A program made the position numbers and the translations under genes. The notes below the pieces were generated by a model. It saw nothing but the letters and a program-made list of their open reading frames with translations, ran no database searches and was not told the origin of the DNA. Source: Emiliania huxleyi CCMP1516 (taxonomy: Eukaryota > Haptophyta > Isochrysidales > Noelaerhabdaceae). From it: DNA of 64,000 nucleotides. Location of the stretch: contig NW_005199770.1 in NCBI RefSeq assembly GCF_000372725.1, positions 295,208 to 359,207 of the forward strand. The letters are read 5' to 3'. Every line of letters starts with the position of its first letter. Position 1 is the stretch's first letter. This document shows positions 40,302 through 49,887 of this stretch, piece by piece.

Positions 40302-41267
40302 ATGGCCCTGGCCGGGTCCGACGTCCTCGCCGAGAGCTGGACGTCGGCCGCTCCAGGCTATGACGAGCTCTTCGTGCCGCGGTTTGCGCCCTGGACGGAG
40401 GACGCGCTCGCGGCACTGACGCAGCACAAACACTCGCTCCCGGAAGACCACGAGGTGCTGGTGCCGTGCTGCGGTCCGGGCCAGGAGCTGCTGCCGATCG
40501 CAGAGCTCCTGGGTGGCGAGCGGGCCGTTCGCGGCACCGATCTCGCGCCGGGAATGATCGAGATTGCGCAGAGCCGCTGCGTCGCCGCGGCGGCCCGCTT
40601 TGGCCGCATGTCTGCTGAGGTGGGAGACGCCATGGCGCCCGGAGCGGGCCCGTACGCCGCCATCTTCTCCGTGTTTGGCCTGCAGCAGCTACCCGACCCA
40701 GTCGCTGCCATCGAGGCCTGGGTGCGCGCACTCGCCCCCGGCGGCGTCGCCGTCGTCTGCTACTGGCCAATGGGCGCGGGCGTCGAGGCCGCCGGCCCGT
40801 GGAGGCACTGGGGCGGGCTGATCCGGCGCGCGATCGGCGACGCTGCGGCGCGGCGCGGCGCGGTGGGCTGGGAGGATGCGCTGGCTGGCGCGGCGGCGGC
40901 GGTGGGAGCAGAGGTGCTTGCGGACGAGGAGCGGAGGCCTAGATGCCGCAGAGACAGGGGCGGCTCGACCGACACACTCCCGTCGTGTTCTACACAAGGT
41001 GGATGCTGCACGGCACGGCACTTCACAGCTCTCCCTTTATTCGCACTGCAGGAGCGGCGGCACCGCATCGAATGGCCGTGCCCGGCCGGCATGTGGGAGG
41101 GCATGACACGAAGCGGCCCGTGGCATGCGCAGCGTGTCCGCCGCGGAGACGCCTTTGTGGACGGGCTGAGAGACGACTTCCTCGCCCCGTACGCGCCGCA
41201 GGAGCCACTCGCACACAACCCCGCCGCTCGCCTCCTTGTTTTGCGGAAGCGCCGTTCGGGCGAGTGA
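40302..41267 (+). CDS. Class I SAM-dependent methyltransferase, about 275 aa
   Basis: ATG 40302 (MALAGSDVLAESW). The Rossmann core is clear: VLVPCCGPGQELLPIAELLG (motif I), RGTDLAPGMIEIAQSR (motif II), MSAEVGDAMAPG, PYAAIFSVFGLQQLPDPVAA (motif IV) and ALAPGGVAVVCYWPMG. I read bases 40914-41051 as a 138-bp GT-AG intron (GCAGAG|GTGCTT to CTGCAG|GAG); it contains no stop and is a multiple of three. Exon 2 supplies RRHRIEWPCPAGMWEGMTR and the stop at 41267. It resembles UbiE/BioC-type enzymes in motif layout; substrate unknown. No targeting signal seen. Confidence 0.8.
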   Translation: MALAGSDVLAESWTSAAPGYDELFVPRFAPWTEDALAALTQHKHSLPEDHEVLVPCCGPGQELLPIAELLGGERAVRGTDLAPGMIEIAQSRCVAAAARFGRMSAEVGDAMAPGAGPYAAIFSVFGLQQLPDPVAAIEAWVRALAPGGVAVVCYWPMGAGVEAAGPWRHWGGLIRRAIGDAAARRGAVGWEDALAGAAAAVGAEVLADEERRPRCRRDRGGSTDTLPSCSTQGGCCTARHFTALPLFALQERRHRIEWPCPAGMWEGMTRSGPWHAQRVRRGDAFVDGLRDDFLAPYAPQEPLAHNPAARLLVLRKRRSGE

Positions 41268-41374
41268 ACAGAGTGAAAACGAGTCTGCTCTACTATACGT
41301 AGTTTTATGTGAGTAGTGTGGAGTGTTTGTGAGAACACTTTTTGCGCGCGAGGCGCGTGTGCGTGTGACACGTC

Positions 41375-42145
41375 TCACATGCACCTCTTGTATTCTCTCC
41401 TCAGTAACGCACCGTCACCCGAGGGGGCGAGGGCAAGGTTAGGCAACGCGTCCACGAGGGACGCTCTCATAAGCAGCCGCTTCAGCGGCGCGTTCTTTAC
41501 CACCAACGCCTCCGGCGCGAGCGCAGCGTCGAGCGCCTCGAGGAGCGGCAGCAACATCTGCAGCTCGCGGCTGCCGTTGACATCGACGAATATCTTGTCG
41601 AAGGGACCTCGAGCGCGCAGCGCAGACACGTCGCTCGCATCTGCCTCGAGGAAGTCGAGGCGCGGGAAGCGCGATCTCGCCATCGCAATCACCTGTGTTC
41701 AGAGGATATGCCTGCGGTGTGCTGTGTCACGGGGCAGGTCTTGTTCCATAATCACCTTTGCAGAGAGGTCGACGCCCAGGACGTGACCGCACCGGCGGGC
41801 GATGAGGGCCGTGGTGACGCCGCGGCCGCAGCCGACCTCCAGCACCCGATCGGTTGCTGCGACCACCGTCTCGATGGTCCGCCGGTACTCGGAAAAGTTC
41901 TCGGCGACGACGATTCGGCCGCGCCTCAACGCTCGACAGTTGGTAATGTGCCTGCGGCTCTGCTGGTGGAACCTCCTGTCTGCCTCTGTCATACCTGCGA
42001 GGCTGGCGCCGCACGAGCACAGATCTGTCGACGATGATTTGCCCGTCAAGGAGTGCCGTCGGCCGAGCCAGTAGGCCACTGCGGCTGCAGCGGCAGCAGC
42101 AGTCGTGGCGGCGATGGCGGCTTGCTTGGAGCACATGCGTTGCAT
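41375..42145 (-). CDS. Class I SAM-dependent methyltransferase with N-terminal membrane anchor, about 235 aa
   Basis: Exon 1 runs from ATG 42145 to 41756 and exon 2 from 41692 to the stop at 41375. The N-terminus has an Ala-rich hydrophobic segment (AAIAATTAAAAAAAVAYWLG) that could anchor or target the protein. Next come RIVVAENFSEYRRTIETVV, motif I RVLEVGCGRGVTTALIARRC and GHVLGVDLSAK. Exon 2 continues with VIAMARSRFPRLDFLEADAS, PFDKIFVDVNGSRELQMLLP and PEALVVKN. The 63-bp intron (AAG|GTGATT to CACAG|GTGATT) has AGGTGATT at both boundaries. It is convergent with the methyltransferase at 40302-41267, but the two are not similar in sequence. Confidence 0.8.
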
Positions 42146-42539
42146 GTACAAGTCGACTTGTATCGACCTGCTATAGCCGCAGCCACTCCCAGCTGCTCGG
42201 TGTGAACAGAGTTCGTACACCGAGATCCCTCGAGAGTTCACGCGGAGTCGGCTGGGGCTATACCAGACAGTCGACGGGGCGAGCCTTGCGGATGAACAGA
42301 GAAGAAACTCCCCAACTAATGACTGTCCTCCAAGTGCTCCAAGTCGGGGTTACAACCGCACGGGCGAGTGGCCAGAGCCCATTCTCACCAGCCCTGCCCC
42401 GCAGCGCGGCCGCTCGCCAAGCCCCGTCGATGAGTGGTCAGATGGTTAGTGCCCGAGAGCGAGGGGTCCGGGGGGGAGCACAAACATAGGACGCCCAGCC
42501 TTGCCCTCGTGCCGCCGAGTGCATATCCTATGCGAGAGA

Positions 42540-42680
42540 GATCCCCTGTGCCCTGTGCCCAGCCCTCTCCGCGCGGCGATGCGCCCTCCCCCCTCGCTTT
42601 TGCAAAATCCTGCAAAGGTGGGGACGTGTCTGTCCTCGACCCAGCCCTAGCTTGGGATGTCCGTTGTATTTATTTATTTA
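42540..42680. repeat. Dispersed repeat, copy 2 (see 6305-6460)
   Basis: Same orientation as copy 1. Ends in TATTTATTTATTTATA followed by AGTGCTCCAAGTGCTCC. Confidence 0.7.
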
Positions 42681-42699
42681 TAAGTGCTCCAAGTGCTCC

Positions 42700-43205
42700 C
42701 AAACTCCCAAAACGATAGTGAGAGACTGATCGCCAGTGGAATAGGGAGTCCACCGTGCTGCGAACCTGTCGCTGTCTGAGGGAGGGTGTAGTCTGTAGAG
42801 GATGTAGAGTGTAGAGCGCTGAGAGCTGTAGATAGAGATGTAGAGCGCTCTGGAGCGCTGTAGAGCTGTAGAGCTCTACATCCGCCGCGTGACGATGCGG
42901 GTGCGTTGTAGAGCGATGTAGAGGCGCTCTACAACGTGAAATCTCTGCTGCGTCCCCGCGTGGCCTGCCCGATGGCGTGGTGCCCGCCCTCCACCCACCT
43001 CCCCGCGCGGGGCCGCTCCGGGGCGACCCGGGACCCTGTCGTGTGGGTGAACGCGTGAACCCTGCCCAGCCCCCCTCCGTGCCGCGATGCGCTCCCCACT
43101 CCCGTTCCCCTGTGTCCCTGATCGTCCTTACAAGATCCTGCTCGTGCAGGTAGGGACCCGCCTGTCCTCCCCCCATCCCTCGTCTGGATTTGTCTATTTC
43201 CTTTT
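42700..43205. repeat. Composite repeat block (inverted partner at 61060-61470)
   Basis: Contains TAGTGAGAGACTGATCGCC, ATAGGGAGTCCACCGTGCTG, the TGTAGAG repeat copy 3 (42790-42945), then GGACCCTGTCGTGTGGGTGA, CGCGATGCGCTCCCC and AAGATCCTGCTCGTGCAGGT. The parts other than the TGTAGAG section recur in inverted order at 61060-61470, so the TGTAGAG unit is inserted in this copy or lost in the other. The interval 42146-43651 has no gene. Confidence 0.6.
42790..42945. repeat. TGTAGAG-rich repeat, copy 3
   Basis: Shares GCGCTGTAGAGCTGTAGAGC, CTACATCCGCCGCGTGACGA and TTGTAGAGCGATGTAGAGGC with copy 1 at 20736-20885. Confidence 0.75.
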
Positions 43206-43462
43206 TTAATGTAATGAAAAGAAATCGGACGGGATCTTCCCGAACGCCGCCCCGCCGCTTCGCGCAAGGCTCTCGCTCCAGGCCATCGCCACCCGGTGCG
43301 CTGCCGCTGAGGTTGTGGCTATGTTGGCCCAGGCGAGGTTAGTCACGGGGGGCGCCATGTCACAGAACGAAGGCGTAGCGCGGCAGCAGAACTGGGAAGC
43401 ACGGGGGGTTGAGGGGAGAAGCCGGGGGGATAGCGCCCGTCGAGAACTTCGCCGCACCGCGC

Positions 43463-43520
43463 GTTTCTTTTCGTGTACCTGTGTGGTGGTGTGCCAGTGC
43501 GCGCCAGTCCCGTGCCCATG
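43463..43520. repeat. Promoter-associated repeat, GGCACGGGACTGGCGCGCAC family, inverted
   Basis: TTCTTTTCGTGTACCTGTGT, then GCCAGTGCGCGCCAGTCCCG. It is inverted relative to 7043-7085 and 9104-9233, and again 5' of a gene (ATG 43652), in the same orientation relative to that gene's sense as the EF-hand copies are to theirs. Confidence 0.6.
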
Positions 43521-43651
43521 TCGTGGGACGCCAATCGTTGCGAGGCCTTGGGGCGGGGGGCGGGCCCCTGCGCCTTCTTGCCACCGCGAGCGGTGTGTGG
43601 GCACGTAGAGCTCCATCCCTCCTCGGCAGTGGCCGCGCTCGGGGTGGCTAC

Positions 43652-46600
43652 ATGACCCTGCTCACATCGGACAGCGATCTCGGGCGGACAGCAGCTGCGG
43701 ACGACGAGCTCGGCCGCGGCGCCGGCTCGAACCAGCTTCTGCTCACCAAGGAGGAGCAGCAGCGCCGCCGTGCAGCCGCGAAAAAGGCGGCGGCCACGCA
43801 GGCCGCGGCCGACGCAGCGGCTGCCAAAGCGGCCACGCCGCAGAGCAAGGCGCAGCGGCGCAAGCTGGAGCAGCTGGCCGCGCGGAAGCGCAAAGCGGAG
43901 GAGCGCGCCGCCGTCCTCGCCTCACTCTCTCAACACCGCGTCGCCGCAGCGCACGTGCCGCTGCTGCGCTCGAGCGGCACCATGGGCCAGCAGCTGTCGA
44001 AGCGGCAGCGGCTGCAGCGCGCGCTGCAGGCCAAGGCGGCACAGGTCGAACTAGACGACGTTGAGCCGCTCGAGGTCCTCCGCGCGACGCCAGACGACGA
44101 GCCGCCGCGAGCGCTGGCCGCCGCCTCGGCGGCGGGTGGTGGAGGCGGAGGCGGCGTGGCGGCCGGCGCGGCGGAGGAGGAGCGGGACGACGCGTATTGG
44201 GCGCGGCAGGCGATGGGCTTCGGGCTCGCTCTGGGCGGGCTGCCCGGCGACGTTCGCGGGTGCGGGTCCCTCTCCTTGCGCAAGGGCAAGGCTAGCCGGA
44301 CGACGCTGGACGCTGCCTCGCGCATGAGCAGTCAGGCAAGGCAGGGGGAGGATGAGGGCGAGGAGGGCGAGGAGGCCGAGGAGGAGGACGACGACGAGGA
44401 GGAGGACGACGACGACGACGAGGAGGAGGAGGAGGCCGACGGCGGCGGCGACGACGACGACGAAATGGAGGAGGCGGGGCAGCGGCAAGAGGAGGCGGGG
44501 CAGCAGCAAGAGGAGGGAGGCGAGGAGGAAACAGAGGAGGCGGAGGAGGCGGAGGAGGCGGAGGAGGAGCTCGAGGCGGCGGAGAGTGAGGAGCTGTCCC
44601 TCGAAGAGGAGGACATGGAGGAGGAGGTGGTGGAGCCGATGCGAGCCGTGCTGCGGCACGGTGGGCCACTCTGCCCGCACAGACACAGCTGCCAACCCCA
44701 CCACTCACCACTGATCACATCGCAACCCCACCCACCCCACCCGGATGCAACCCCACCCTCTCCTCCTCCTCCTCTACCACCGCCGCCACCGTCGCCACCA
44801 CTTCCTCCTTCGCCTCCACCTCCACTCCACCACCTCTGGCGATTGCGACGCGACGGCGACCGCCTGCTGTGTCCTGCGCTAGGCGGCACCCTCCTGCGGC
44901 AGCTCGACGCCGCGCAGGCGCTGCCCGCGGGAAGCCGCCGCCAGCGCCGCGCGCTGCACGCCGTGTGGCGCCAGTTCACGGCCGAGCAGAGGCGGGAGAT
45001 GGCGGCGCTGGCGGACTCCGACGACGACGACGACGACGACGACGAGGGCAGGGGCGGGAGCGGCGGCGGGCAGGGCGGGCAGGGCGGGCAGGGCGGGAGG
45101 CCCCTCAGCGAAGTTGCGCGCTCGGTGCTTGCACTCTTCGAGGGCGCCTCCGCCGCCGCCGCCTCCTCCTCCGCCGCCTCCTCCGCCAGTGGCGGCGGGG
45201 GCGGCGGCACGGCGCCGGCGGCAGCAGCGCCGGCGACCTCGTCCCCGGTGCCGTCGGCGGCGGCTGGCTCCTCGGCGGCGGCGTCTGCGGCAGTGTCCTC
45301 GGCGGCGAGGAGCGGCGCAGCGGCGACCCAGGCCGCCGCCGCGCCGGCCCGCAGCACCGTCGCCGGCCCGCTGTCGCGGACGGGCGCCTTTTACGTGCCC
45401 GTCCAGCGCACGCCCGCGGTGGTCGCGTCACGGGAGGGCCTCCCGATCTTTGGCGAGGAGCAGCGCGTGATGGAGGCGGTGGGCGAGAGCGACACGCTGC
45501 TGCTCTGCGGCGAGACGGGCTCCGGCAAGACGACGCAGGTCCCCCAGTTCCTGTACGAGGCGGGGTACGGACACCCCGACGCCGGCCAGCGGCGCGGCAT
45601 GGTCGGCGTGACGCAGCCGCGCCGCGTCGCGGCGATCGCGATGGCGCAGCGCGTGGCGCACGAGCTCAACACGCCCGTCGGCGGCACGGTCGCCTACCAG
45701 GTCCGGTACGACTCGTCGAGTGTGGGCAAGGATTGCCGCATCAAGTTCATGACGGACGGTGTGCTGCTGCGCGAGGTCGGCCAGGACTTGCTGCTCCAAA
45801 AGTACTCCGCCATCGTGCTTGACGAGGCGCACGAGCGAGGAGTCAACACCGACCTTCTCCTCGGCCTCCTCTCGCGCGTCGTGCAGCTGCGTGCGCGCGC
45901 GGCCGAGAGCGCGCCGGCGGCGGGCGCCCCTTCGGCGGGCCCGCTCAAGCTGATCATCATGTCGGCGACGCTTCAGGTCGAGGCGCTCAAGGCGAACGCG
46001 GCGCTCTTCCCATCGCCGCCGCCGGTGCTCTCCGTCGCGGCGCGGCAGTACCCGGTGACGGTCCACTTCTCAAAGAAGACGCCGGACGACCACGTCGACG
46101 CCGCCTTCTCCAAGGTTGGGCGCATCCACTGCCGCCTCCCGCCCGGCGCAATCCTCGTCTTTCTCACCGGCCAAAAGGAGATCGAGCACCTCTGCGCCAG
46201 GCTGCGGCGCCGCTTCGCGCGCGCGGCGGTGCGGCGCGGCGGCGGCGCGGGGGCGGCGGCGGCGGCAGGGGGCACGGAGGCGGTGGCGGAGGCGGCGGGG
46301 GAGGAGGAGCGGCGGGCGGTGGCGGAGGCGGCGATCCGCGAGGTGACGGCGGTGGAGGCGGAGGCGGGAGGGCCTGCCCTCGCGCGCGGGGCGACCGGCC
46401 TGATTGGTGAGGAGGAGGAGGAGGACGAGCGGCCAGGGAGCGGCGGCGGCGGCGGCGGCGGAGGTGGCTTTGATGACGTGATGGACGACGGTGGGGGGTG
46501 GGGCGAGGAGGGCGGCGAGGAGGGGGAGGGGGAGGAGGAGGAGGAGGAGGAGGAGGAGGAGGGCGGGCCGGTGCTGGTGCTGCCTCTGTACTCGATGCTG

Positions 46601-48975
46601 CCTCCCGCGCTGCAGATGCGCGTCTTTGCGCCGCCGCCTGAGGGCACGCCCCCGCCCCCCCCGTGGTGCCGACCAGCGTCAAGGGCGGGGCCTTGCCTGA
46701 ACCCTTCTCGGGTCGCTCCCCGCAGGCGCGCGCCTCATCGTGGTAGCGACCAACGTCGCCGAGACCTCGCTCACGATCCCGGGCGTGCGGTACGTCGTCG
46801 ACAGCGGCAAGCACAAGCAGCGCAACTTTGACGAGCGAGGCGCAGCCCTCACGCCTCCACCTCGAGGCAGGTGTCGCGTCCGGCGGACCCACTCGCCAGC
46901 CACTCCTCTCAGGCGCAACCTCGCGCTTCGACCTCGAGTGGGTGTCGCGCGCGTCGGCCGACCAGCGCGCCGGCCGCGCCGGCCGGGTGGGGCCGGGGCA
47001 CTGCTACCGCCTCTACTCGTCCTCCGTCTTTGAGAATGTCTTTCCGGCCTTCGCGGAGCCCGAGATCCGGCGCGCGGCCGCCGAGGGGGCGAGGCGCGTC
47101 CACGACACGCCCTCGTGACACGAGCGCGGCCCGTCTCGCAGGCGAGTGCCCGTCGAGGGGGTGGTGCTGCAGATGAAGGCGAGGGGCTCCGCGCGCGGCG
47201 GCGGCTGTGGAGCGGCGTCTCTTCACAGACTGTGCCGTGAGCAGGCGATGGGCATCGTGCACGTGCACTCATTCCCCTTCCCCGAGCCGCCCGCACGCGA
47301 GTCGGTCGACGCGGCGCAGGGCGCGCTCCGCTGCATCGGCGCGCTCGACGCCTCGGCCGAGGCGCGCACGTGGCCCGCTCGTGCGGCCGCTCGACACACC
47401 CGCCCGGCACGGAGGCGAGCACTGCCTGCTAGGCGCGCGTGACCGACTTGGGCAGAGTGCTCGCGCGGCTCCCCATCTCTGCGCGGCTCGGCAAGCTCCT
47501 CGTGCTCGGCCGGCAGGCAGGCGTGCTGCAGCACGCGCTGCCGCTCGCGGCGATGCTCGCGCAGCCTGACCCGCGCGGCTTCGACGCCGGCGAGGCGGCC
47601 GAGGCGGCCGAGGCGGCCGAGGCGGGGGCAGAGGGCGCCGCGGGGGCGGGGGCGGAGGCAGGGCGCGCAGGGCGCGGCACGGCGGAGGGAGGCGCAGAGG
47701 GAGACGCCGCCGGAGCGGGGGAGGGGGCGGCAGGGCAGTGGGCGTGCGCCGAGTCAGACGCCGTCTCGCTGCTCGGCACGTACCTGGCCTGGCGGACGGC
47801 GGGCGGAGACGACGACGCGGCGGCGGCGTTGCGCCTCACGCCAAAGGTGATGAAAGAGGCGCACCAGCTGCAGGCGCAGCTCGCCGAGCTGCTGCGCCAG
47901 ATCTTTCCGCACGACCCGCCGCTGCCCGCCGCCGTCGCGCCGCCCGACGGCACGCAGGCGGTCGCGCTGCGCCGCGCCCTCGCCCACAGCCTGCCCGACC
48001 GCGTCGCGCGGCTGGCATCGCTCTGCGACTCTCCCGCCGAGCTGCAGCTGCTGCGCGACCTCTCCAAGGACCTCAAGCCCGCCCTCGTCCGCCGCGCCTA
48101 CCTCGCCGCAGAGCAAGGCCGCGGCCAGCTCCTCTGGCTGCGCCCCGGCTCGCGCCTCGCCGCCGCGCGGCCACGGCCTCCGTGCGCCCTCCACGAGGGA
48201 CTCTCCGCTCGCCAAACGACGCGCCCACGACACGCCCCCCGCGCCACGTCGTCAGGTACATCTCTTTCTTCGAGATTCAACACGCCAAGCGGCCGTACAT
48301 GGAGCGCGCTTCGGCCGCCGACCCGCGCTGGCTGCCCGACGCGTCGCCTTCCCTCACGCGCCTCTCGGCCCCCCTCGCCGAGCTGCCGCCGCTGTACGAC
48401 GCCGCGGAAGACTGCACCCTTTGCTGGCGCGCACGACGCACTCCAAAGACCGCGCCTGCGGCCACCCTGTGCAGACGGCTCCTGCTCTCGCCACGCTCTC
48501 CCTTTCCCTCGCCACCACCGCTGCCACCGCCACCGCCACCCGCGGCATGTCCCAACGAAGTCGTCCGCCGCCCGCCTGCAGGTGCAGCCCCACCTATGGC
48601 GCCGCGGGATGGCAGCTGCCTCCGGTGGCGCGGCCGCCGCCCGCCGCCGACACAGCGATGCGCGCGGCCCTGTTTGGGCGCGCGCTCTGCGCCGGCCACG
48701 TCCTCCGCGCGCTCAAGCCCCTCGCCGAGCCGCTCACGCCTCGCGCGCGCGCGATGAGCGACGCGGCCGTGGTCGACCGCGCCGCGCTCGCCCTGCGCTC
48801 CCGCCTCGAGGGCGGCGGCGTGCTGAGCCGTGCGGCGCTGTGCGGCCGGCTGAGGAGCGAGCCGCGCTTCCTCCTCCGCGAGATCGCGGCGCTGCTGCCG
48901 CCCGAGCGGAGGCAGGCGCTGCTCGACGCGTGGCCGAAGCTGCTGCTGCAGGCAGAGCGAGCCGGCGCGGCGTGA
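43652..48975 (+). CDS. DEAH-box RNA helicase, DHX37/Dhr1-like (ribosome biogenesis)
   Basis: The domain plan matches DHX37/Dhr1, the nucleolar helicase that frees U3 snoRNA during small-subunit assembly. The N-terminus (ATG 43652) has [15 protein letters not shown], a Lys/Arg/Ala helix and [12 protein letters not shown], then long acidic stretches. The helicase core follows: motif [11 protein letters not shown], Ia [33 protein letters not shown] and [12 protein letters not shown] glycine/acidic insert comes next, then [20 protein letters not shown] (motif V) and [19 protein letters not shown] (motif VI). Later exons supply the winged-helix/ratchet region ([20 protein letters not shown]) and the C-terminal [18 protein letters not shown], typical of the family, with the stop at 48975. 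The frame 44659-44891, Pro-rich, may be an intron. At least six introns lie after 46640. Confidence 0.85.
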
Positions 48976-49231
48976 GCGGTTTGACCCGGTTCCGCGGCGG
49001 GCGGGGCGAGTACTGGTATGATGAAAGGGAGAGCGGACAGGACACAGGTGGTGGGTTTTGTGAGTAATCGTCAACTGTGTGACAGCTGTGAGCTCAAGTG
49101 TAAAACAAAAACATCATCCACACGCGAGAGAGGACGGATGCTCTCACACACAGAGCGGAGAAGGAACACGGGATTCACAACAAATACAAACTAGGGCGTC
49201 GAAGTACATGCTCGGCCTAGCGAGCTGGCCT
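48976..49231. other. Intergenic between convergent genes
   Basis: Nothing recognised; lies between the ends of the DHX37-like gene and the small secreted gene. Confidence 0.4.
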
Positions 49232-49648
49232 TCATAGGGCTCGGCTGCGGGTGATGGCGAAAACTCGCCGCCGCGACCGGAGAAATGCGCGGGCGTCAGA
49301 GCCAAGGCGGCTCTGGGAGAGGCGACGGTGCATCGAGAGGCGCCGACGCCCAGAGACAAAGTATCGGCTCTCGGTGAGGCGTGGCAGGCTGGTGCCCGGC
49401 GGGGATGCAGCCAGCATATCTATCGCTGCGTTTGCCCCTGTGAGGGCGGCAGCCACTGCCGCCCCTCCGAAGGAGATGGGGATTCCACTCGCAAGCCTCG
49501 GAGGCTCGTCGGCGGCGAGGGAAAAGAGTGCGGCGTTGGCACCGGAGAGCGCGGCGGCCATGTAACTGTCTGTGGTGGGCTGGCGCGAAAGCGCGGTGAA
49601 GCCTGGCGCGGAGCACATGAGGAAGGCTGCAAAGGCTGCAATCGCCAT
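49232..49648 (-). CDS. Small secreted or organelle-targeted hypothetical protein, 138 aa
   Basis: ATG 49648 opens a hydrophobic leader (MAIAAFAAFLMCSAPGFTA). The mature part contains two copies of an Ala-rich motif, AAALSGANAALFSLA and AAALTGANAAIDMLAA, about 35 residues apart, then SLPRLTESRYFVSGRRR and a basic tail. No family recognised. The internal duplication and leader argue for a real gene. It could be a plastid protein if the leader is bipartite. Confidence 0.5.
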   Translation of the reverse strand: MAIAAFAAFLMCSAPGFTALSRQPTTDSYMAAALSGANAALFSLAADEPPRLASGIPISFGGAAVAAALTGANAAIDMLAASPPGTSLPRLTESRYFVSGRRRLSMHRRLSQSRLGSDARAFLRSRRRVFAITRSRAL

Positions 49649-49887
49649 GGAAGGGCTTTTCAACTCGAAAGCTGTTGTTTCCAGGCAATGTCCGCAAGAA
49701 GAAGAAAAAGAAAACCTACATGGACGTGTAGAAGGGAAAAAACAACACTCGAGGAAAGAAGGGACGTCGCCAGCTAAACTTCACGAAAAGAAAGAATTTC
49801 CCGCGAAAGAAACCCGACATTTCGACGTGGCTGGCGGCGCGCAGAGCGGCACAGAGCCGCCCTGCTCATGAAAGAGCGGCCCTGTGA

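Noticed and set aside
44640..44860. A proline-rich domain in the DHX37-like protein
   Set aside because: The stretch begins at a possible GT donor (CGGCACG|GTGGGC) and ends at a TAG acceptor (about 44891), so it is more likely intron read through in frame; left unresolved in the gene entry.
47580..47720. Intronic repeat in the DHX37-like gene (GAGGCGGCC)n
   Set aside because: It stays in frame between two conserved C-terminal blocks and codes an Ala/Glu linker, so it is treated as coding low complexity.
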